DNA of 64,000 nucleotides from positions 116,922-180,921 of the forward strand of contig NZ_JBHUEM010000046.1 of the NCBI RefSeq assembly GCF_042680805.1. The letters are read 5' to 3'. The notes under the pieces were generated by a model. It worked only from the letters and a program-made list of their open reading frames with translations. It was not told the DNA's origin and did not search any database. This DNA is from Bacillus_CJ salitolerans. Its GTDB lineage: Bacteria; Bacillota; Bacilli; Bacillales; SA4. A program made the translations under genes and the position numbers. Positions 1-8,044 of this stretch are shown piece by piece (position 1 is the first letter of the stretch; each line of letters starts with the position of its first letter).

Positions 1-236
1 TAAAACATAATGAAATTCCGATTGTATTAGAAGAAGATCATATAGAGAGTGGGGGAGCAGGTAAAACTGTGCTACTTGGGATTCTCTCACATGATATTGA
101 AAAAGACTTTGCTAAGTTAAAGGAAAAGGGCGTAAAGCTTGTGTTTGAAGAGCCGAAGCCATGTCCGCCAGGTCGTTATTTTATCATCGAAGATCCTAGT
201 GGAAACCAAATTGAAATCGTTGAGTTTTCTAATTAA
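1..236 (+). CDS. VOC (glyoxalase/bleomycin resistance) family protein, 3' end only
   Basis: Only the C-terminal part lies in the window; the open frame runs in from the left edge and stops at TAA 234-236. It ends in a typical VOC strand pattern, with PPGRYFIIEDPSGNQIEIVEF matching the usual 'F.DPdGN.iel.e' metal-site half. VOC proteins are small beta-alpha-beta metalloenzymes or binding proteins (glyoxalase, dioxygenase, antibiotic sequestration), and the substrate cannot be told from this fragment. The SRPBCC gene starts five bases downstream, so the two are probably co-transcribed. Confidence 0.75.
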   Translation, partial: KHNEIPIVLEEDHIESGGAGKTVLLGILSHDIEKDFAKLKEKGVKLVFEEPKPCPPGRYFIIEDPSGNQIEIVEFSN

Positions 237-240
237 TCGT

Positions 241-690
241 ATGGATAAGCCAGCAATAAAGCATAGCACCTACATAAAGGTTAAACCTGAACTAATTTTT
301 AATACACTTGTTACGGCCAATGAGTGGAATACTTGGTTTACAGATCAAACCACTATACAGATTAATGAGGATGGAACAGGTGAAATTTTGTTTAAATGGT
401 TTGTTGGGGAAAGAACCATTGTAGATGGTGGGAAGATCATCAAGGTTGTTCCAAGTAAAGTATTTGCTTTTCAATGGTCTCCTGGTCAAGAGTTGACGAC
501 GGTACACTTTGATTTAGTTCCTTATAAAGATGGTACTCTCGTAACCTTAACTGAGGTTGGCTATTCAATGGTAGGTCAAGACCTCAAAGCATGTATTGGT
601 TGTGCGGTTGGATGGGGTGAAGCTATGACCCTATTAAAATTTTATCTTGAATATGGCATTGTTTGCAAAAATGAATTAATACTGGAATAG
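241..690 (+). CDS. SRPBCC / AHSA1-domain protein
   Basis: 149 residues. The frame is open further upstream, but that part overlaps the preceding VOC gene, and MDKPAIKHSTYIKV is the usual START-like N-terminus, so ATG 241 is chosen. An AHSA1-type ligand-binding fold is suggested by the alternating strands, the central FAFQWSPG...TTVHFDLVP segment and the C-terminal GWGEAMTLLKFYLE helix. Such proteins bind hydrophobic ligands or assist stress responses; no specific function can be assigned. It lies between two VOC genes, with 4 bp before it and 9 bp after it, suggesting one small transcription unit. Confidence 0.7.
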   Translation: MDKPAIKHSTYIKVKPELIFNTLVTANEWNTWFTDQTTIQINEDGTGEILFKWFVGERTIVDGGKIIKVVPSKVFAFQWSPGQELTTVHFDLVPYKDGTLVTLTEVGYSMVGQDLKACIGCAVGWGEAMTLLKFYLEYGIVCKNELILE

Positions 691-699
691 GAGGATTTG

Positions 700-1095
700 A
701 TGTTTTTTGAGATGACAATTCAAGTTCGTGTTTTAGATATAAAACAAGGACAGGCATGGTATGAATGTTTATTAAATAGAAAGCCAGATTTTATTCCCCA
801 TGATGGATTTGCTGAATGGGAGGTAATACCTGGATGCTGGTTACAAGTTGCAGAAGGAACGCCTTCAATGGGGAGTGGTCCACTGCGATTAGCTACAACT
901 GATATAGTAGCTACAAGAGATAGACTTATTCGAGACCTAAAAATCGAGTCATTTGATATTTATTCCCGTGATGAAGTGCCAGTTAAATGGGGGACCTTTG
1001 AAGACCCGTGGGGAAATAGGTTAGGTTTCTTTGAATATGCAGACAAAAATGAGGAAAAAGAAAGAATAGAAACGATTCTATTAAAAACACGCTAA
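700..1095 (+). CDS. VOC family protein
   Basis: 131 residues. ATG 700 follows AGGAGG (689-694) at a five-base spacing, so it is preferred over the in-frame TTG 697. The protein has the VOC pattern, with IQVRVLDIKQGQAWYECLL at the start and FEDPWGNRLGFFEY as the second metal-site half. The substrate is unknown. It is the last gene of the three-gene VOC-SRPBCC-VOC run, and a hairpin terminator overlaps its stop codon. Confidence 0.72.
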   Translation: MFFEMTIQVRVLDIKQGQAWYECLLNRKPDFIPHDGFAEWEVIPGCWLQVAEGTPSMGSGPLRLATTDIVATRDRLIRDLKIESFDIYSRDEVPVKWGTFEDPWGNRLGFFEYADKNEEKERIETILLKTR

Positions 1096-1117
1096 CTTAA
1101 ACGTTAGCGTGTTTTCC
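1084..1117 (+). terminator. intrinsic terminator after VOC gene
   Basis: AACACGCTAAC (1086-1096) pairs with GTTAGCGTGTT (1103-1113) across a six-base loop, followed by a short T run. It overlaps the stop codon of the upstream gene. Confidence 0.75.
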
Positions 1118-1238
1118 GTATATATTCTACATGCTATTTTTGGTAAAATATTGTAAGGAATCATAGGGAGATCCGTTAAACTGAAGAATTCGGCAATTTT
1201 TGTATAACCAATGAACACATAGTACTGGAGGTATACAC

Positions 1239-2087
1239 TTGAACATCATCGATACAATTCCTTATTTTATGGAACAGTACAAGCCGTCTATTAGTTTTTT
1301 ACGAGAATACTATAACGAATATCCAACCATTTTTAAGGAATACTTTACCTATCATTGTAAGGATACAGAGGAAAGGCATCTTCAATCATTAGCTAAATAT
1401 CCAGATTCCTTGGAAACGATTAATCAAGTATACGAGAACATTATACCTATAATTCACGAGATTGAAGAAAAGTATATTCAAATCTACCAAATCACATTCC
1501 CAGTTGAAGTGAACTTAATAGTAGGTGGATACGGTTCAAATGCATATACATATCGTCAGATCATTCCTAACATAACCTTTGCCTTAGAAAAGCTATCCCC
1601 GACCCCTAACCACTTAAGGTCGATTGTGGCCCATGAATTTGGTCATGCTACACATAATATTCTTTCAGATAAAGCGGGGACGGATTGGCAAAAGATTCTA
1701 TGGATGAATCCATTAGTATGGCTGAATCAAGAGGGAGCTGCTACTCATTTTTCACGGCGCATTGTCAATAATCTGCCTGCTTCCATGTACTTTTCGTTTA
1801 ATGATGAGGGGGATCAATGGCTCTCTTTTGCTGAAAAGAACAAAGATGAAATAAAAGAGCTGTTTGCAAAAGATTTCATGAGTAAAACTCCGGTAGACCT
1901 ATTCAAGGAATGGTTTTCTATTAATGGTGGTAAATTATTTGGTCATAGTAGATTGGCCTATTTTATTTGTGATCTGTTTTTTCAAGACCAAGTGAAGAAG
2001 TTAGGGGAGAGGGGTGCTATCACGGCATGGAAAGAAGAAGATTTTGTAGATCAAGTTAAGCAGTGGTTACTTCAGTCCGAGAAATGA
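1239..2087 (+). CDS. putative zinc peptidase with HEFGH motif
   Basis: 282 residues, TTG start preceded by CTGGAGG (1225-1231). An HExxH zinc motif is visible as AHEFGHATH (His132, Glu133, His136). About 30 residues further on WLNQEGAATHFS could supply the third ligand (Glu165), a gluzincin-type spacing. There is no signal peptide, so it should be cytosolic. The N-terminal third has no recognisable motif. The gene stands alone between a terminator and the trpS leader. I do not recognise a named family. Peptidase activity is inferred from the motif only. Confidence 0.6.
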   Translation: MNIIDTIPYFMEQYKPSISFLREYYNEYPTIFKEYFTYHCKDTEERHLQSLAKYPDSLETINQVYENIIPIIHEIEEKYIQIYQITFPVEVNLIVGGYGSNAYTYRQIIPNITFALEKLSPTPNHLRSIVAHEFGHATHNILSDKAGTDWQKILWMNPLVWLNQEGAATHFSRRIVNNLPASMYFSFNDEGDQWLSFAEKNKDEIKELFAKDFMSKTPVDLFKEWFSINGGKLFGHSRLAYFICDLFFQDQVKKLGERGAITAWKEEDFVDQVKQWLLQSEK

Positions 2088-2174
2088 AGTAATTCTAGTT
2101 TCAGAGTACTTGGTGGATTCGTTCACAACTGCAAAAGGAAGTTAATACCTTTTATCAATTAAATGAAAAATGAC

Positions 2175-2204
2175 TTGACATCATCCAGATTTTCCATTTA
2201 TGAT
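2175..2204 (+). promoter_or_regulatory. sigma-A promoter of trpS leader
   Basis: TTGACA (2175-2180), 18-base spacer, TATGAT (2199-2204). It lies just upstream of the T-box leader, as expected for a leader transcript. Confidence 0.7.
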
Positions 2205-2227
2205 TGTTTCAATATAAAATTGTTGTT

Positions 2228-2490
2228 AGCTATGATGAAGAAGAGTAGACTTAATGAACGTTCCAGAGAGCTGATGGTTGGTGCGAATCAGTACGGAATT
2301 TTAGTTGAATGGGCTTCTGAGCTACTAGACTGAACAATTAGTAGGTGTAGCGGATTGTCTTACCGTTAAAAAAGACCATGTATCGAGACAAATGTTTGTC
2401 TCTGTACAGGTTAAGCGCGTTTATGAACTTAAACGAATGAAGGTGGCACCACGGGTTACTCGTCCTTTTTGGATGGGTAACCCTTTTTGT
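2228..2490 (+). promoter_or_regulatory. T-box riboswitch, Trp-specific (trpS leader)
   Basis: All landmarks of a T-box leader are visible. The stem I start GAAGAAGAGTAGAC is followed by the AGAGAG...GGTTGGTG block (2254-2283). A specifier loop GAATGGGCTTCTGAGC carries TGG (Trp) at 2310-2312. The T-box AATGAAGGTGGCACCACGG lies at 2436-2454, ahead of the terminator. Uncharged tRNA-Trp should pair with UGG and the T-box bulge and so prevent termination. The TGG specifier agrees with the downstream gene being trpS. Confidence 0.93.
2453..2488 (+). terminator. T-box regulated terminator
   Basis: GGGTTACTCGTCC (2453-2465) pairs with GGATGGGTAACCC (2471-2483), followed by five Ts. The 5' arm continues from the T-box sequence, so terminator and antiterminator are mutually exclusive. 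Confidence 0.9.
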
Positions 2491-2517
2491 ATGGAAAAAA
2501 ATATGGGAGGGCTTAAA

Positions 2518-3516
2518 ATGAAACAAACAGTACTAACGGGCATAAAACCAACTGGAGAAATTCACTTAGGGAATTATATTGGAGCGATTAAACCAGCTCT
2601 TGAATTGGCTAAAAAGAACGACTATCATACAGCATACTTTGTGGCAGATTATCATGCACTAACAAAATTTCATAATGCCGAAGAATTTAAACGACTGTCT
2701 TATGGAATTGCAGCTACGTGGATTGCATTAGGACTAGATCCTACAAAAGCTATATTTTATAGGCAATCAGACGTACCGGAGATTTTTGAGTTGAATTGGA
2801 TTCTTGCATGTTTTACATCAAAGGGGTTAATGAACCGAGCTCATGCCTATAAAGCGTTAGTAGATCAAAATCACCAAAATGATAATGATCAAGATTTTGG
2901 AGTCAATATGGGTCTCTTTACGTACCCTATTTTAATGGCAGCTGATATTTTACTATTTCAATCGGATATTGTCCCAGTTGGAAAAGATCAAGTGCAGCAT
3001 GTGGAAATTGCTAGAGATATTGCTGAAAGCTTTAATCATGTGTATGGTGAAACCTTTAAGCTTCCGACCTATCAAATTCAAGAAGATACCGCTGTATTGC
3101 CTGGCCTAGATGGAAGGAAAATGAGTAAAAGTTACAATAATACCATTCCACTATTTGTTGAACCGAGGCAATTACAGAAACTTATTAATAAAATTCAAAC
3201 GGATTCCCTGCCGCCTGAAGCACCAAAGGATCCTGATACTTCAAATCTTTTTTTATTATATAAGGAATTTGCCTCACCATCAGAAGTACAAGAAATGAGG
3301 GAGCGCTATTTAACTGGAATAGGTTGGGGAGAAGCAAAGAAAGAGTTGTTTCAAGTCATTAATAAGTTTATTCAAGAACCTCGTGAGAAGTATAATGAAC
3401 TCATGGCTTCGCCTGAACAATTAGATGAAATATTATTAGAAGGGGCTAAGAAAGCGAGAGAAGTATGTATACCATTATTAAAAGAGGTTAAACGGAAAGT
3501 TGGTTTTACCATCTAG
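2518..3516 (+). CDS. trpS: tryptophanyl-tRNA synthetase, auxiliary (proteobacterial-like) type
   Basis: 332 residues. Class I synthetase charging tRNA-Trp in the cytosol. The HIGH-type motif is HLGN (16-19) and KMSKS lies at 201-205. ATG 2518 follows GGGAGGG; the frame upstream runs through the T-box leader and is not coding. The sequence does not resemble the standard Bacillus TrpS (SGIQPSGSVTLGNYIGAMKQ). Its LTGIKPTGEIHLGNYIGA start and FYRQSDVPEI...TSKGLMNRAHAYKA blocks recall the Pseudomonas/Vibrio form. It is therefore probably a second TrpRS made on tryptophan starvation through the T-box. Transfer is inferred. Confidence 0.93.
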   Translation: MKQTVLTGIKPTGEIHLGNYIGAIKPALELAKKNDYHTAYFVADYHALTKFHNAEEFKRLSYGIAATWIALGLDPTKAIFYRQSDVPEIFELNWILACFTSKGLMNRAHAYKALVDQNHQNDNDQDFGVNMGLFTYPILMAADILLFQSDIVPVGKDQVQHVEIARDIAESFNHVYGETFKLPTYQIQEDTAVLPGLDGRKMSKSYNNTIPLFVEPRQLQKLINKIQTDSLPPEAPKDPDTSNLFLLYKEFASPSEVQEMRERYLTGIGWGEAKKELFQVINKFIQEPREKYNELMASPEQLDEILLEGAKKAREVCIPLLKEVKRKVGFTI

Positions 3517-3635
3517 TCCATTTTCAAAAGTCCATGATATTTGGAGGTTTCCTCCTCCTTCATCTTAATTGTAACGTTGTTTAAACGCTTCACGTCTAAT
3601 CGATTAAGAAGAGCTTTAACGGGGGAATTAAAAGC

Positions 3636-4244
3636 ATGAATCGAACTTTAAAATTTTTATCCTCATACATTTCAATGTGCCTTTTAATCGGTTTTGTAAC
3701 ATTGCCCATCGTATCAGCCGCTCCAGATCCATTAGAGATTGAGAAAAATAAGGTAGAAGCACCTTTTCATATTATTGGAACAGTTTTGAAGGACGAGATT
3801 CATGACGATTTATCAGAGGAAAAAGGACATTACTACCAAATACGAAAAATGACAGTAAAGGTGAATCAACGAATAAAATCCCCTGATATAACTGAGAATA
3901 ACTCATTAGTTGAGGTTTATTATGTCTATATTCCCACTTGGCAGGACATCAAATATACGGGCTATCATCCAACGAATATAATGGTGAATGATGAGATTGA
4001 AGTATGGCTAGAGCGTAGTGAGCTTGGGTGGGAGCCTGCTCTAGGAATGTATACAGTTGAACATTTAAATTTTGCTCATCATCGAATAGAGCCTATTCCA
4101 GAACCGGGATGGCATATCGTAAAAAGAAAGGTATTCACTGCCATGTTCGATTACACACCTTTTTTTGTATTAGGTTGTGTGCTCATCTTTGTGATGATTG
4201 TCATTTTGACTACCGTCAATAATATGAAACTTAAAGGTAATTAG
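3636..4244 (+). CDS. exported, membrane-anchored protein of unknown function
   Basis: 202 residues. It has an N-terminal signal peptide (hydrophobic core about residues 10-27, likely cleavage after VSA) and a C-terminal membrane helix (about 175-195, FFVLGCVLIFVMIVIL) with a short basic tail. The roughly 140-residue extracellular part is rich in charged residues and beta-type segments. I do not recognise the family. The start ATG follows GGGGGA at a good distance. The next gene, 22 bp downstream, is a lipoprotein, so the pair may form an envelope operon. Confidence 0.65.
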   Translation: MNRTLKFLSSYISMCLLIGFVTLPIVSAAPDPLEIEKNKVEAPFHIIGTVLKDEIHDDLSEEKGHYYQIRKMTVKVNQRIKSPDITENNSLVEVYYVYIPTWQDIKYTGYHPTNIMVNDEIEVWLERSELGWEPALGMYTVEHLNFAHHRIEPIPEPGWHIVKRKVFTAMFDYTPFFVLGCVLIFVMIVILTTVNNMKLKGN

Positions 4245-4266
4245 CGATGAAAGGAGGCTCTCAAGA

Positions 4267-4791
4267 ATGAAAAAATTAACGATTATTTTTTCAGCGTGGC
4301 TGTTGCTTTTAGGGTGTGGTCAAGGTGGGAAACAAGACAAGGTAAAGGACATGGTAGGATATATCACCAGCATTGATCACCAAGAAATTTTAGTTACGGA
4401 ATTGATTGCAGAAAATGAAAAAGCTCACCCTGGTGCTGCATTTTACAAAGTCTCTTCTGAAACTGAAATATCTTCTACTGATGGGAAGGAAATGAGCTTT
4501 TCAGATTTGCAAATCGGCATGAAGGTCGAGATGTGGTATACAGGAGAGGTAGAAGAGTCCTTTCCGCAAAGAACATCTGCTGCCAAAATACTAGTTCATA
4601 CAGATGAACATTCTGTAAACCTGGCCCGTGCCATTGAGGCAGCTATTCATCATATGGAACCTTTATCCATTTGGTGGGTAGTATCCGCCGAAGCTATTGG
4701 TGAGGGATATGAGGTCCTCTTATCAGAGTTATCAGGAGAATCGAGTCCTATTCTTATTCAAATTACACCATCCTTTCAAGTGATCGAGTAA
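4267..4791 (+). CDS. lipoprotein, DUF3221-like
   Basis: 174 residues. The signal peptide MKKLTIIFSAWLLLLGC ends in a lipobox with Cys17, so it should be a lipid-anchored protein on the outer face of the membrane. The segment from about residue 30 (VGYITSIDHQEILV) to about 110, with SFSDLQIGMKVEMWYTG, is OB-like and recalls DUF3221 (YobA-type) Bacillus lipoproteins. The DUF assignment is from memory and the function is unknown. SD AAAGGAGG lies upstream. It follows the membrane-anchored protein, and a terminator comes immediately after. Confidence 0.68.
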   Translation: MKKLTIIFSAWLLLLGCGQGGKQDKVKDMVGYITSIDHQEILVTELIAENEKAHPGAAFYKVSSETEISSTDGKEMSFSDLQIGMKVEMWYTGEVEESFPQRTSAAKILVHTDEHSVNLARAIEAAIHHMEPLSIWWVVSAEAIGEGYEVLLSELSGESSPILIQITPSFQVIE

Positions 4792-4822
4792 AAACCATTG
4801 TCATGGAACAATGGTTTTTACT
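4791..4822 (+). terminator. intrinsic terminator after lipoprotein gene
   Basis: AAAACCATTGT pairs with ACAATGGTTTT over a short loop and is followed by a T-rich tail. Confidence 0.85.
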
Positions 4823-4895
4823 TTAGTTTTGACAAATGGACAGTATTTTTTAAAAACTGTAGCAGAAGGCGTAAGATTTCTATAGTATCTGTTTG

Positions 4896-5021
4896 CTATT
4901 CTTTCTTTTTTTGCTTCCCCGTCTCATTCCCTGTCGTGTATTCATAACCGACCTCAAAGCCAGCTTTCTTCGCTTTTTGACCCTTCACAACGCGGTATTG
5001 TTCTTCATTTCTTTGAGCCAA
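4896..5021 (-). CDS. small hydrophilic protein, possibly gamma-SASP-like (41 aa)
   Basis: TTG start at 5021 on the minus strand, preceded by a strong AAGGAGGG, which makes translation likely despite the short length. The product reads MAQRNEEQYRVVKG, then QKAKKAGFEVGYEYTT, and ends in a Lys-rich tail. The spacing of Q..VV.....A..AGF...YE and the Glu-Thr pattern loosely recalls a single repeat of gamma-type small acid-soluble spore proteins; this is only a resemblance. It is convergent with the lipoprotein gene and divergent from the ECF sigma gene. Confidence 0.55.
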   Translation of the reverse strand: MAQRNEEQYRVVKGQKAKKAGFEVGYEYTTGNETGKQKKKE

Positions 5022-5085
5022 ATGAACTCCCTCCTTCATCGCATGTTCATATGGTAGTATGTCCTTATAAAAAAAATTAATTTAC

Positions 5086-5116
5086 AAAAACCTTTTTTAC
5101 CCCTATGCGGTCTAAT
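5086..5116 (+). promoter_or_regulatory. candidate ECF-type autoregulated promoter
   Basis: AAAAACCTTTTTT (5086 onward) and CGGTCTAAT (5108-5116) resemble the 'AAC..TTT / CGTCTAAT' promoters of Bacillus ECF sigma factors. They sit about 45 bp before an ECF sigma gene, so autoregulation is likely. Confidence 0.5.
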
Positions 5117-5161
5117 GATTGAAATGTTCAAACAACCTACAAGTTTTAGGGAGAGATAGAT

Positions 5162-5677
5162 ATGTCTAATGAAGTGCTCGTAATACGAGCTATTAAGGGA
5201 GATGAACATGCGTTTTATTCCCTTGTATCAGAACAAAAGGAACAACTGTACAGAATTGCTTACTCCTATTTAAAAAATCAAGGTGATGCTTTAGAAGCTA
5301 TACAAGAAGTAACATACAGAGCATATAAAGCAATCGGAAAACTAAAGGAACCGAAATATTTTCATACCTGGCTAATTCGCATTATGATGAACTATTGCCG
5401 TGATGAATTAAGGAAACAGAAACGCTACTCCTCGCAAGCTGATTATGTACTAGAGCTTGCCATTCATGAAGATTCCTATGAACGATTAGAGATCGAGGAA
5501 GCAGTTGACGCTTTAGATGAAAGAAGTCAGCAAGTTATCAAAATGAAATATTTTCTCGATTATAAAATTAAAGATATCGCAGAAGTCATGGAATGTCCGG
5601 AAGGTACTGTGAAAACATGGCTCCATAAAGCATTGCAGAGCTTACGAAACCAATTACAAGTCAAAGGAGGGTCATAA
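5162..5677 (+). CDS. ECF RNA polymerase sigma factor
   Basis: 171 residues. Region 2 is visible (YRIAYSYLKNQGDALEAIQEVTYRAYKAI, with the HTWLIRIMMNYCRDELRK core-binding/-10 part). Region 4 (LDERSQQVIKMKYFLDYKIKDIAEVM, then EGTVKTWLHKALQSLR) is the -35-recognising helix-turn-helix. There is no region 1 or 3, which is the ECF layout. ATG is preceded by GGGAGAG. The anti-sigma gene starts three bases after the stop. The signal it responds to cannot be read from sequence; the SigV/SigM-like group is a guess. Confidence 0.9.
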   Translation: MSNEVLVIRAIKGDEHAFYSLVSEQKEQLYRIAYSYLKNQGDALEAIQEVTYRAYKAIGKLKEPKYFHTWLIRIMMNYCRDELRKQKRYSSQADYVLELAIHEDSYERLEIEEAVDALDERSQQVIKMKYFLDYKIKDIAEVMECPEGTVKTWLHKALQSLRNQLQVKGGS

Positions 5678-5680
5678 AGA

Positions 5681-6979
5681 ATGTTTGAAAAGGAAGAGAC
5701 GCAGTTAAATAAAATAAAAGACCATTATGATGATTTGGATATCCCTTCTACCATTGATGATTATATCTTGGCAGGTATCCACAAAGGTAAGTCCATCCGA
5801 AAACGGGTTACTTCATGGCGTTTAGTTTCTTTGATTGCTAGCATACTGCTTATTGGATCATTTTCAATGATTCAAGTATCTCCAATCTTTGCTGGATATT
5901 TAAGCAACATACCTGGTTTTGAAAAGGTTATAGAAGCTATTCGATTTGATAAAGGTTTACTGTCTGCAGTTGAACACGATTTCCTTCAACCAATAAATAT
6001 TTCCGATGAGCACGATGGAATGAAAGTTACAGTTGATTCTATCATTGTAGATGAAGAGAAGCTCGTCTTGTTTTATACACTTGAAAGTGATCGTGATAGA
6101 GAACACGTTATGTTAAGTCAAATTCAGTTTAAAGATAAGGAAAAAAATCAAGAGTTAGGTGTCAGTCATTCTATAGAATCTATTTCTGTTAAAGCAAATG
6201 AACCAGCATCAGGTACGATTGATTTTTACCAAATCGAAGGGTGGCCAACTTCTGTTGAGATTTCCCTGAAAGTTGACAAGAACAGTGAAAGTGTCTATGT
6301 TTTTCCTTTTTCCATCGATAAAGAAAAATTTGAAGGATTGAAAGAGGAATATATCCTAAACAAAACTGTTACAATTGAAAATCAGGAAATAACTTTTGAA
6401 AAGGTCATTATTCATCCTACTCGAATTGCCGTTCATCTATCATTTAATCCAAATAATGATAAGGAAATCTTTAACTTTGAAGATCTTCGAATTGTAGACG
6501 GGAAGGGAGAGAGCTGGGGGTCTGCTAATGGGATTGTTGCTTCATATCCTAGTGAGCATGAATGGATTGTATATTTACAAAGTAATTACTTTAGCAACCC
6601 TGATGAACTATATCTTGAATTTAGTTCGGTTCGAGCCCTCGATAAAGATGAAATTGAGGTTGTAGTTGATACAGAGCAAGAAAAAATCTTAAAATCCCCG
6701 GCAGATGGTCGCATTCTAGATGTTCAGTTGAACGATGACATGCTATCATTCACGCTAAAAGTGGATCCATTTACTGAAGGAGAGGGTTACACCTACAATT
6801 TGTTTAAAAGTGAGTTTGTAGATGCAACAGGAGCTACGTTTTCAGCGTCTGGTAGCTTTGCATCTAAGCAGAAATCCGGTATTCATTTAGATTCATTAGA
6901 CTTTCAGAGCCCAATTACGTTGACGATTGGAAATTATCCTTCTCGTTTGAAAGAACATATACGATTCCAAATTAAGTAA
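5681..6979 (+). CDS. DUF4179-type transmembrane anti-sigma factor
   Basis: 432 residues. A cytosolic N-terminus (about 1-45) should hold the sigma factor. One membrane helix (about 47-66, LVSLIASILLIGSFSMI) is followed by a large extracellular beta-rich domain with the FAGYLSNIPGFEKV...DKGL motif, typical of DUF4179 anti-sigma proteins. Start ATG at 5681 follows AAAGGAGGG inside the sigma gene tail. Regulation is presumably by extracellular sensing and loss of anti-sigma activity; this is inferred from family and operon position. Confidence 0.82.
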   Translation: MFEKEETQLNKIKDHYDDLDIPSTIDDYILAGIHKGKSIRKRVTSWRLVSLIASILLIGSFSMIQVSPIFAGYLSNIPGFEKVIEAIRFDKGLLSAVEHDFLQPINISDEHDGMKVTVDSIIVDEEKLVLFYTLESDRDREHVMLSQIQFKDKEKNQELGVSHSIESISVKANEPASGTIDFYQIEGWPTSVEISLKVDKNSESVYVFPFSIDKEKFEGLKEEYILNKTVTIENQEITFEKVIIHPTRIAVHLSFNPNNDKEIFNFEDLRIVDGKGESWGSANGIVASYPSEHEWIVYLQSNYFSNPDELYLEFSSVRALDKDEIEVVVDTEQEKILKSPADGRILDVQLNDDMLSFTLKVDPFTEGEGYTYNLFKSEFVDATGATFSASGSFASKQKSGIHLDSLDFQSPITLTIGNYPSRLKEHIRFQIK

Positions 6980-7029
6980 ATGTTTTGAAAAGAATTCTTT
7001 TAATGACACACCCTATATAAGGTAAATGC

Positions 7030-7077
7030 AAAGGATAGGTGATCAGCTGAAAAAAACTGTTCAATCTATCCTTTTTG
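7030..7077 (+). terminator. terminator after anti-sigma gene (repeat copy A)
   Basis: AAGGATAG (7031-7038) pairs with CTATCCTT (7066-7073) and is followed by Ts. The same hairpin with the same 3' flank is found at 8903-8953. Confidence 0.6.
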
Positions 7078-7400
7078 TACTACAAATTCTCTTATATACT
7101 ACATCTTATATTCTTTAACAAATGATACACAAATAAAGTTATTTAGTATTATAGGATATAGTTGATTGCATCCGACAATCGTTTATGAAAGTTTTTAGGA
7201 TATTCATGAGTTAATGTTTCCTTAAAGTAAGTGTACAAAATTTAATTTATACTTGTATCATTGTGTAACACATTCTTCTTCTAGAAAAGATTCAAGTGAA
7301 AAATAGTATGATATGGGCATTTTATCAAATGGATATTCAATTATATAGTAATGATAGGAGAATACATTTATTTACTTCACTGACGGGGCTATTCTTCCAT
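7030..7400. repeat. deleted copy (A) of the 8903-10530 segment; hydrolase remnant
   Basis: This gene-free stretch (6980-7530) is a shortened copy of sequence further right. 7031-7105 matches 8905-8980 (hairpin plus CTTATATACTACA). 7131-7216 matches 9331-9416, the last 26 codons of the minus-strand hydrolase plus its 3' flank (GTTGATTGCATCCGACAA, then GGATATTCATGAGTTAAT). 7220-7400 matches 10350-10530, the sequence upstream of that hydrolase. So a full hydrolase unit was once here and lost about 930 bp of coding sequence. No intact ORF remains. Confidence 0.75.
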
Positions 7401-7530
7401 TACTAAACTATAGAGGCGAATCTTCATTGCAGGAAAGTTTAAATTGTTTCGAGAATATTTAGAGATTAAAAAAATTTTGATTTCCATATACCTATCATCG
7501 TAATATGAAAATTAACAGGAGTTGAATTTT

Positions 7531-7959
7531 ATGATTCGTGAAGCTGAAATAACCGATAAAAATCAACTATTCGAACTCTATAAAATGTTAGTTCCCAATA
7601 GTAAGAAAATGAATGTAGTTGAAGAACAAATTGAAAAAATCAGGAGAGACCCTAACAATTTCTTGTTTGTGTACGATGTAAGGGGACAAATATTAGGTAC
7701 ACTTACACTAAACATATGTTTACAAGCCCTTCATGGATCAAGACCGTATGGTATTGTTGAAAATATCATCGTCCATGAACATTATCGAAGCAAGAACATC
7801 GGAAAAAAATTATTACAATACGCTGAGCGGTATTGTAAATCAATTGATTGCCATAGGATTATGTTATTGAGTAATTCGAGACGGCAAAAAGCACATCAGT
7901 TTTTCGAAAGGGAAGGATATGATGGATCCATTAGTAAGGGATTCAAAAAATACTTCTAA
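7531..7959 (+). CDS. GNAT family N-acetyltransferase
   Basis: 142 residues. ATG 7531 follows AGGAG at nine bases; the earlier in-frame TTG is the 3' end of the SD. GNAT features are the N-terminal IREAEITDKNQLFELY, the motif A region VENIIVHEHYRSKNIGKKLL (acetyl-CoA pyrophosphate loop R/Q-x-x-G-x-G/A, here RSKNIG) and a C-terminal HQFFEREGY. It should transfer an acetyl group from acetyl-CoA to an unknown amine. It sits between the deleted repeat copy and an ATPase gene; no operon partner is evident. Confidence 0.85.
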   Translation: MIREAEITDKNQLFELYKMLVPNSKKMNVVEEQIEKIRRDPNNFLFVYDVRGQILGTLTLNICLQALHGSRPYGIVENIIVHEHYRSKNIGKKLLQYAERYCKSIDCHRIMLLSNSRRQKAHQFFEREGYDGSISKGFKKYF

Positions 7960-8044
7960 GTAAGAGTTAGTTCAATTGTTTACTTCTTATTGATACTGGT
8001 GTAGCGGGATCAATAGGAGAACCTAAACTAAGGGATTGGATTTA

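Noticed and set aside
139..240. Upstream extension of the SRPBCC frame into the VOC gene
   Set aside because: It overlaps the VOC coding end in another frame and has no SD; the conserved N-terminus begins at 241.
2392..2517. 42-codon N-terminal extension of TrpRS
   Set aside because: The extension is a translation of the T-box and terminator; the enzyme starts MKQTVLTG at 2518 after a good SD.
5681..6979. RsiV-like lysozyme-sensing anti-sigma
   Set aside because: The extracellular part does not show the DUF3298 features of RsiV; the FAGYLSNIPGFEKV block fits DUF4179.
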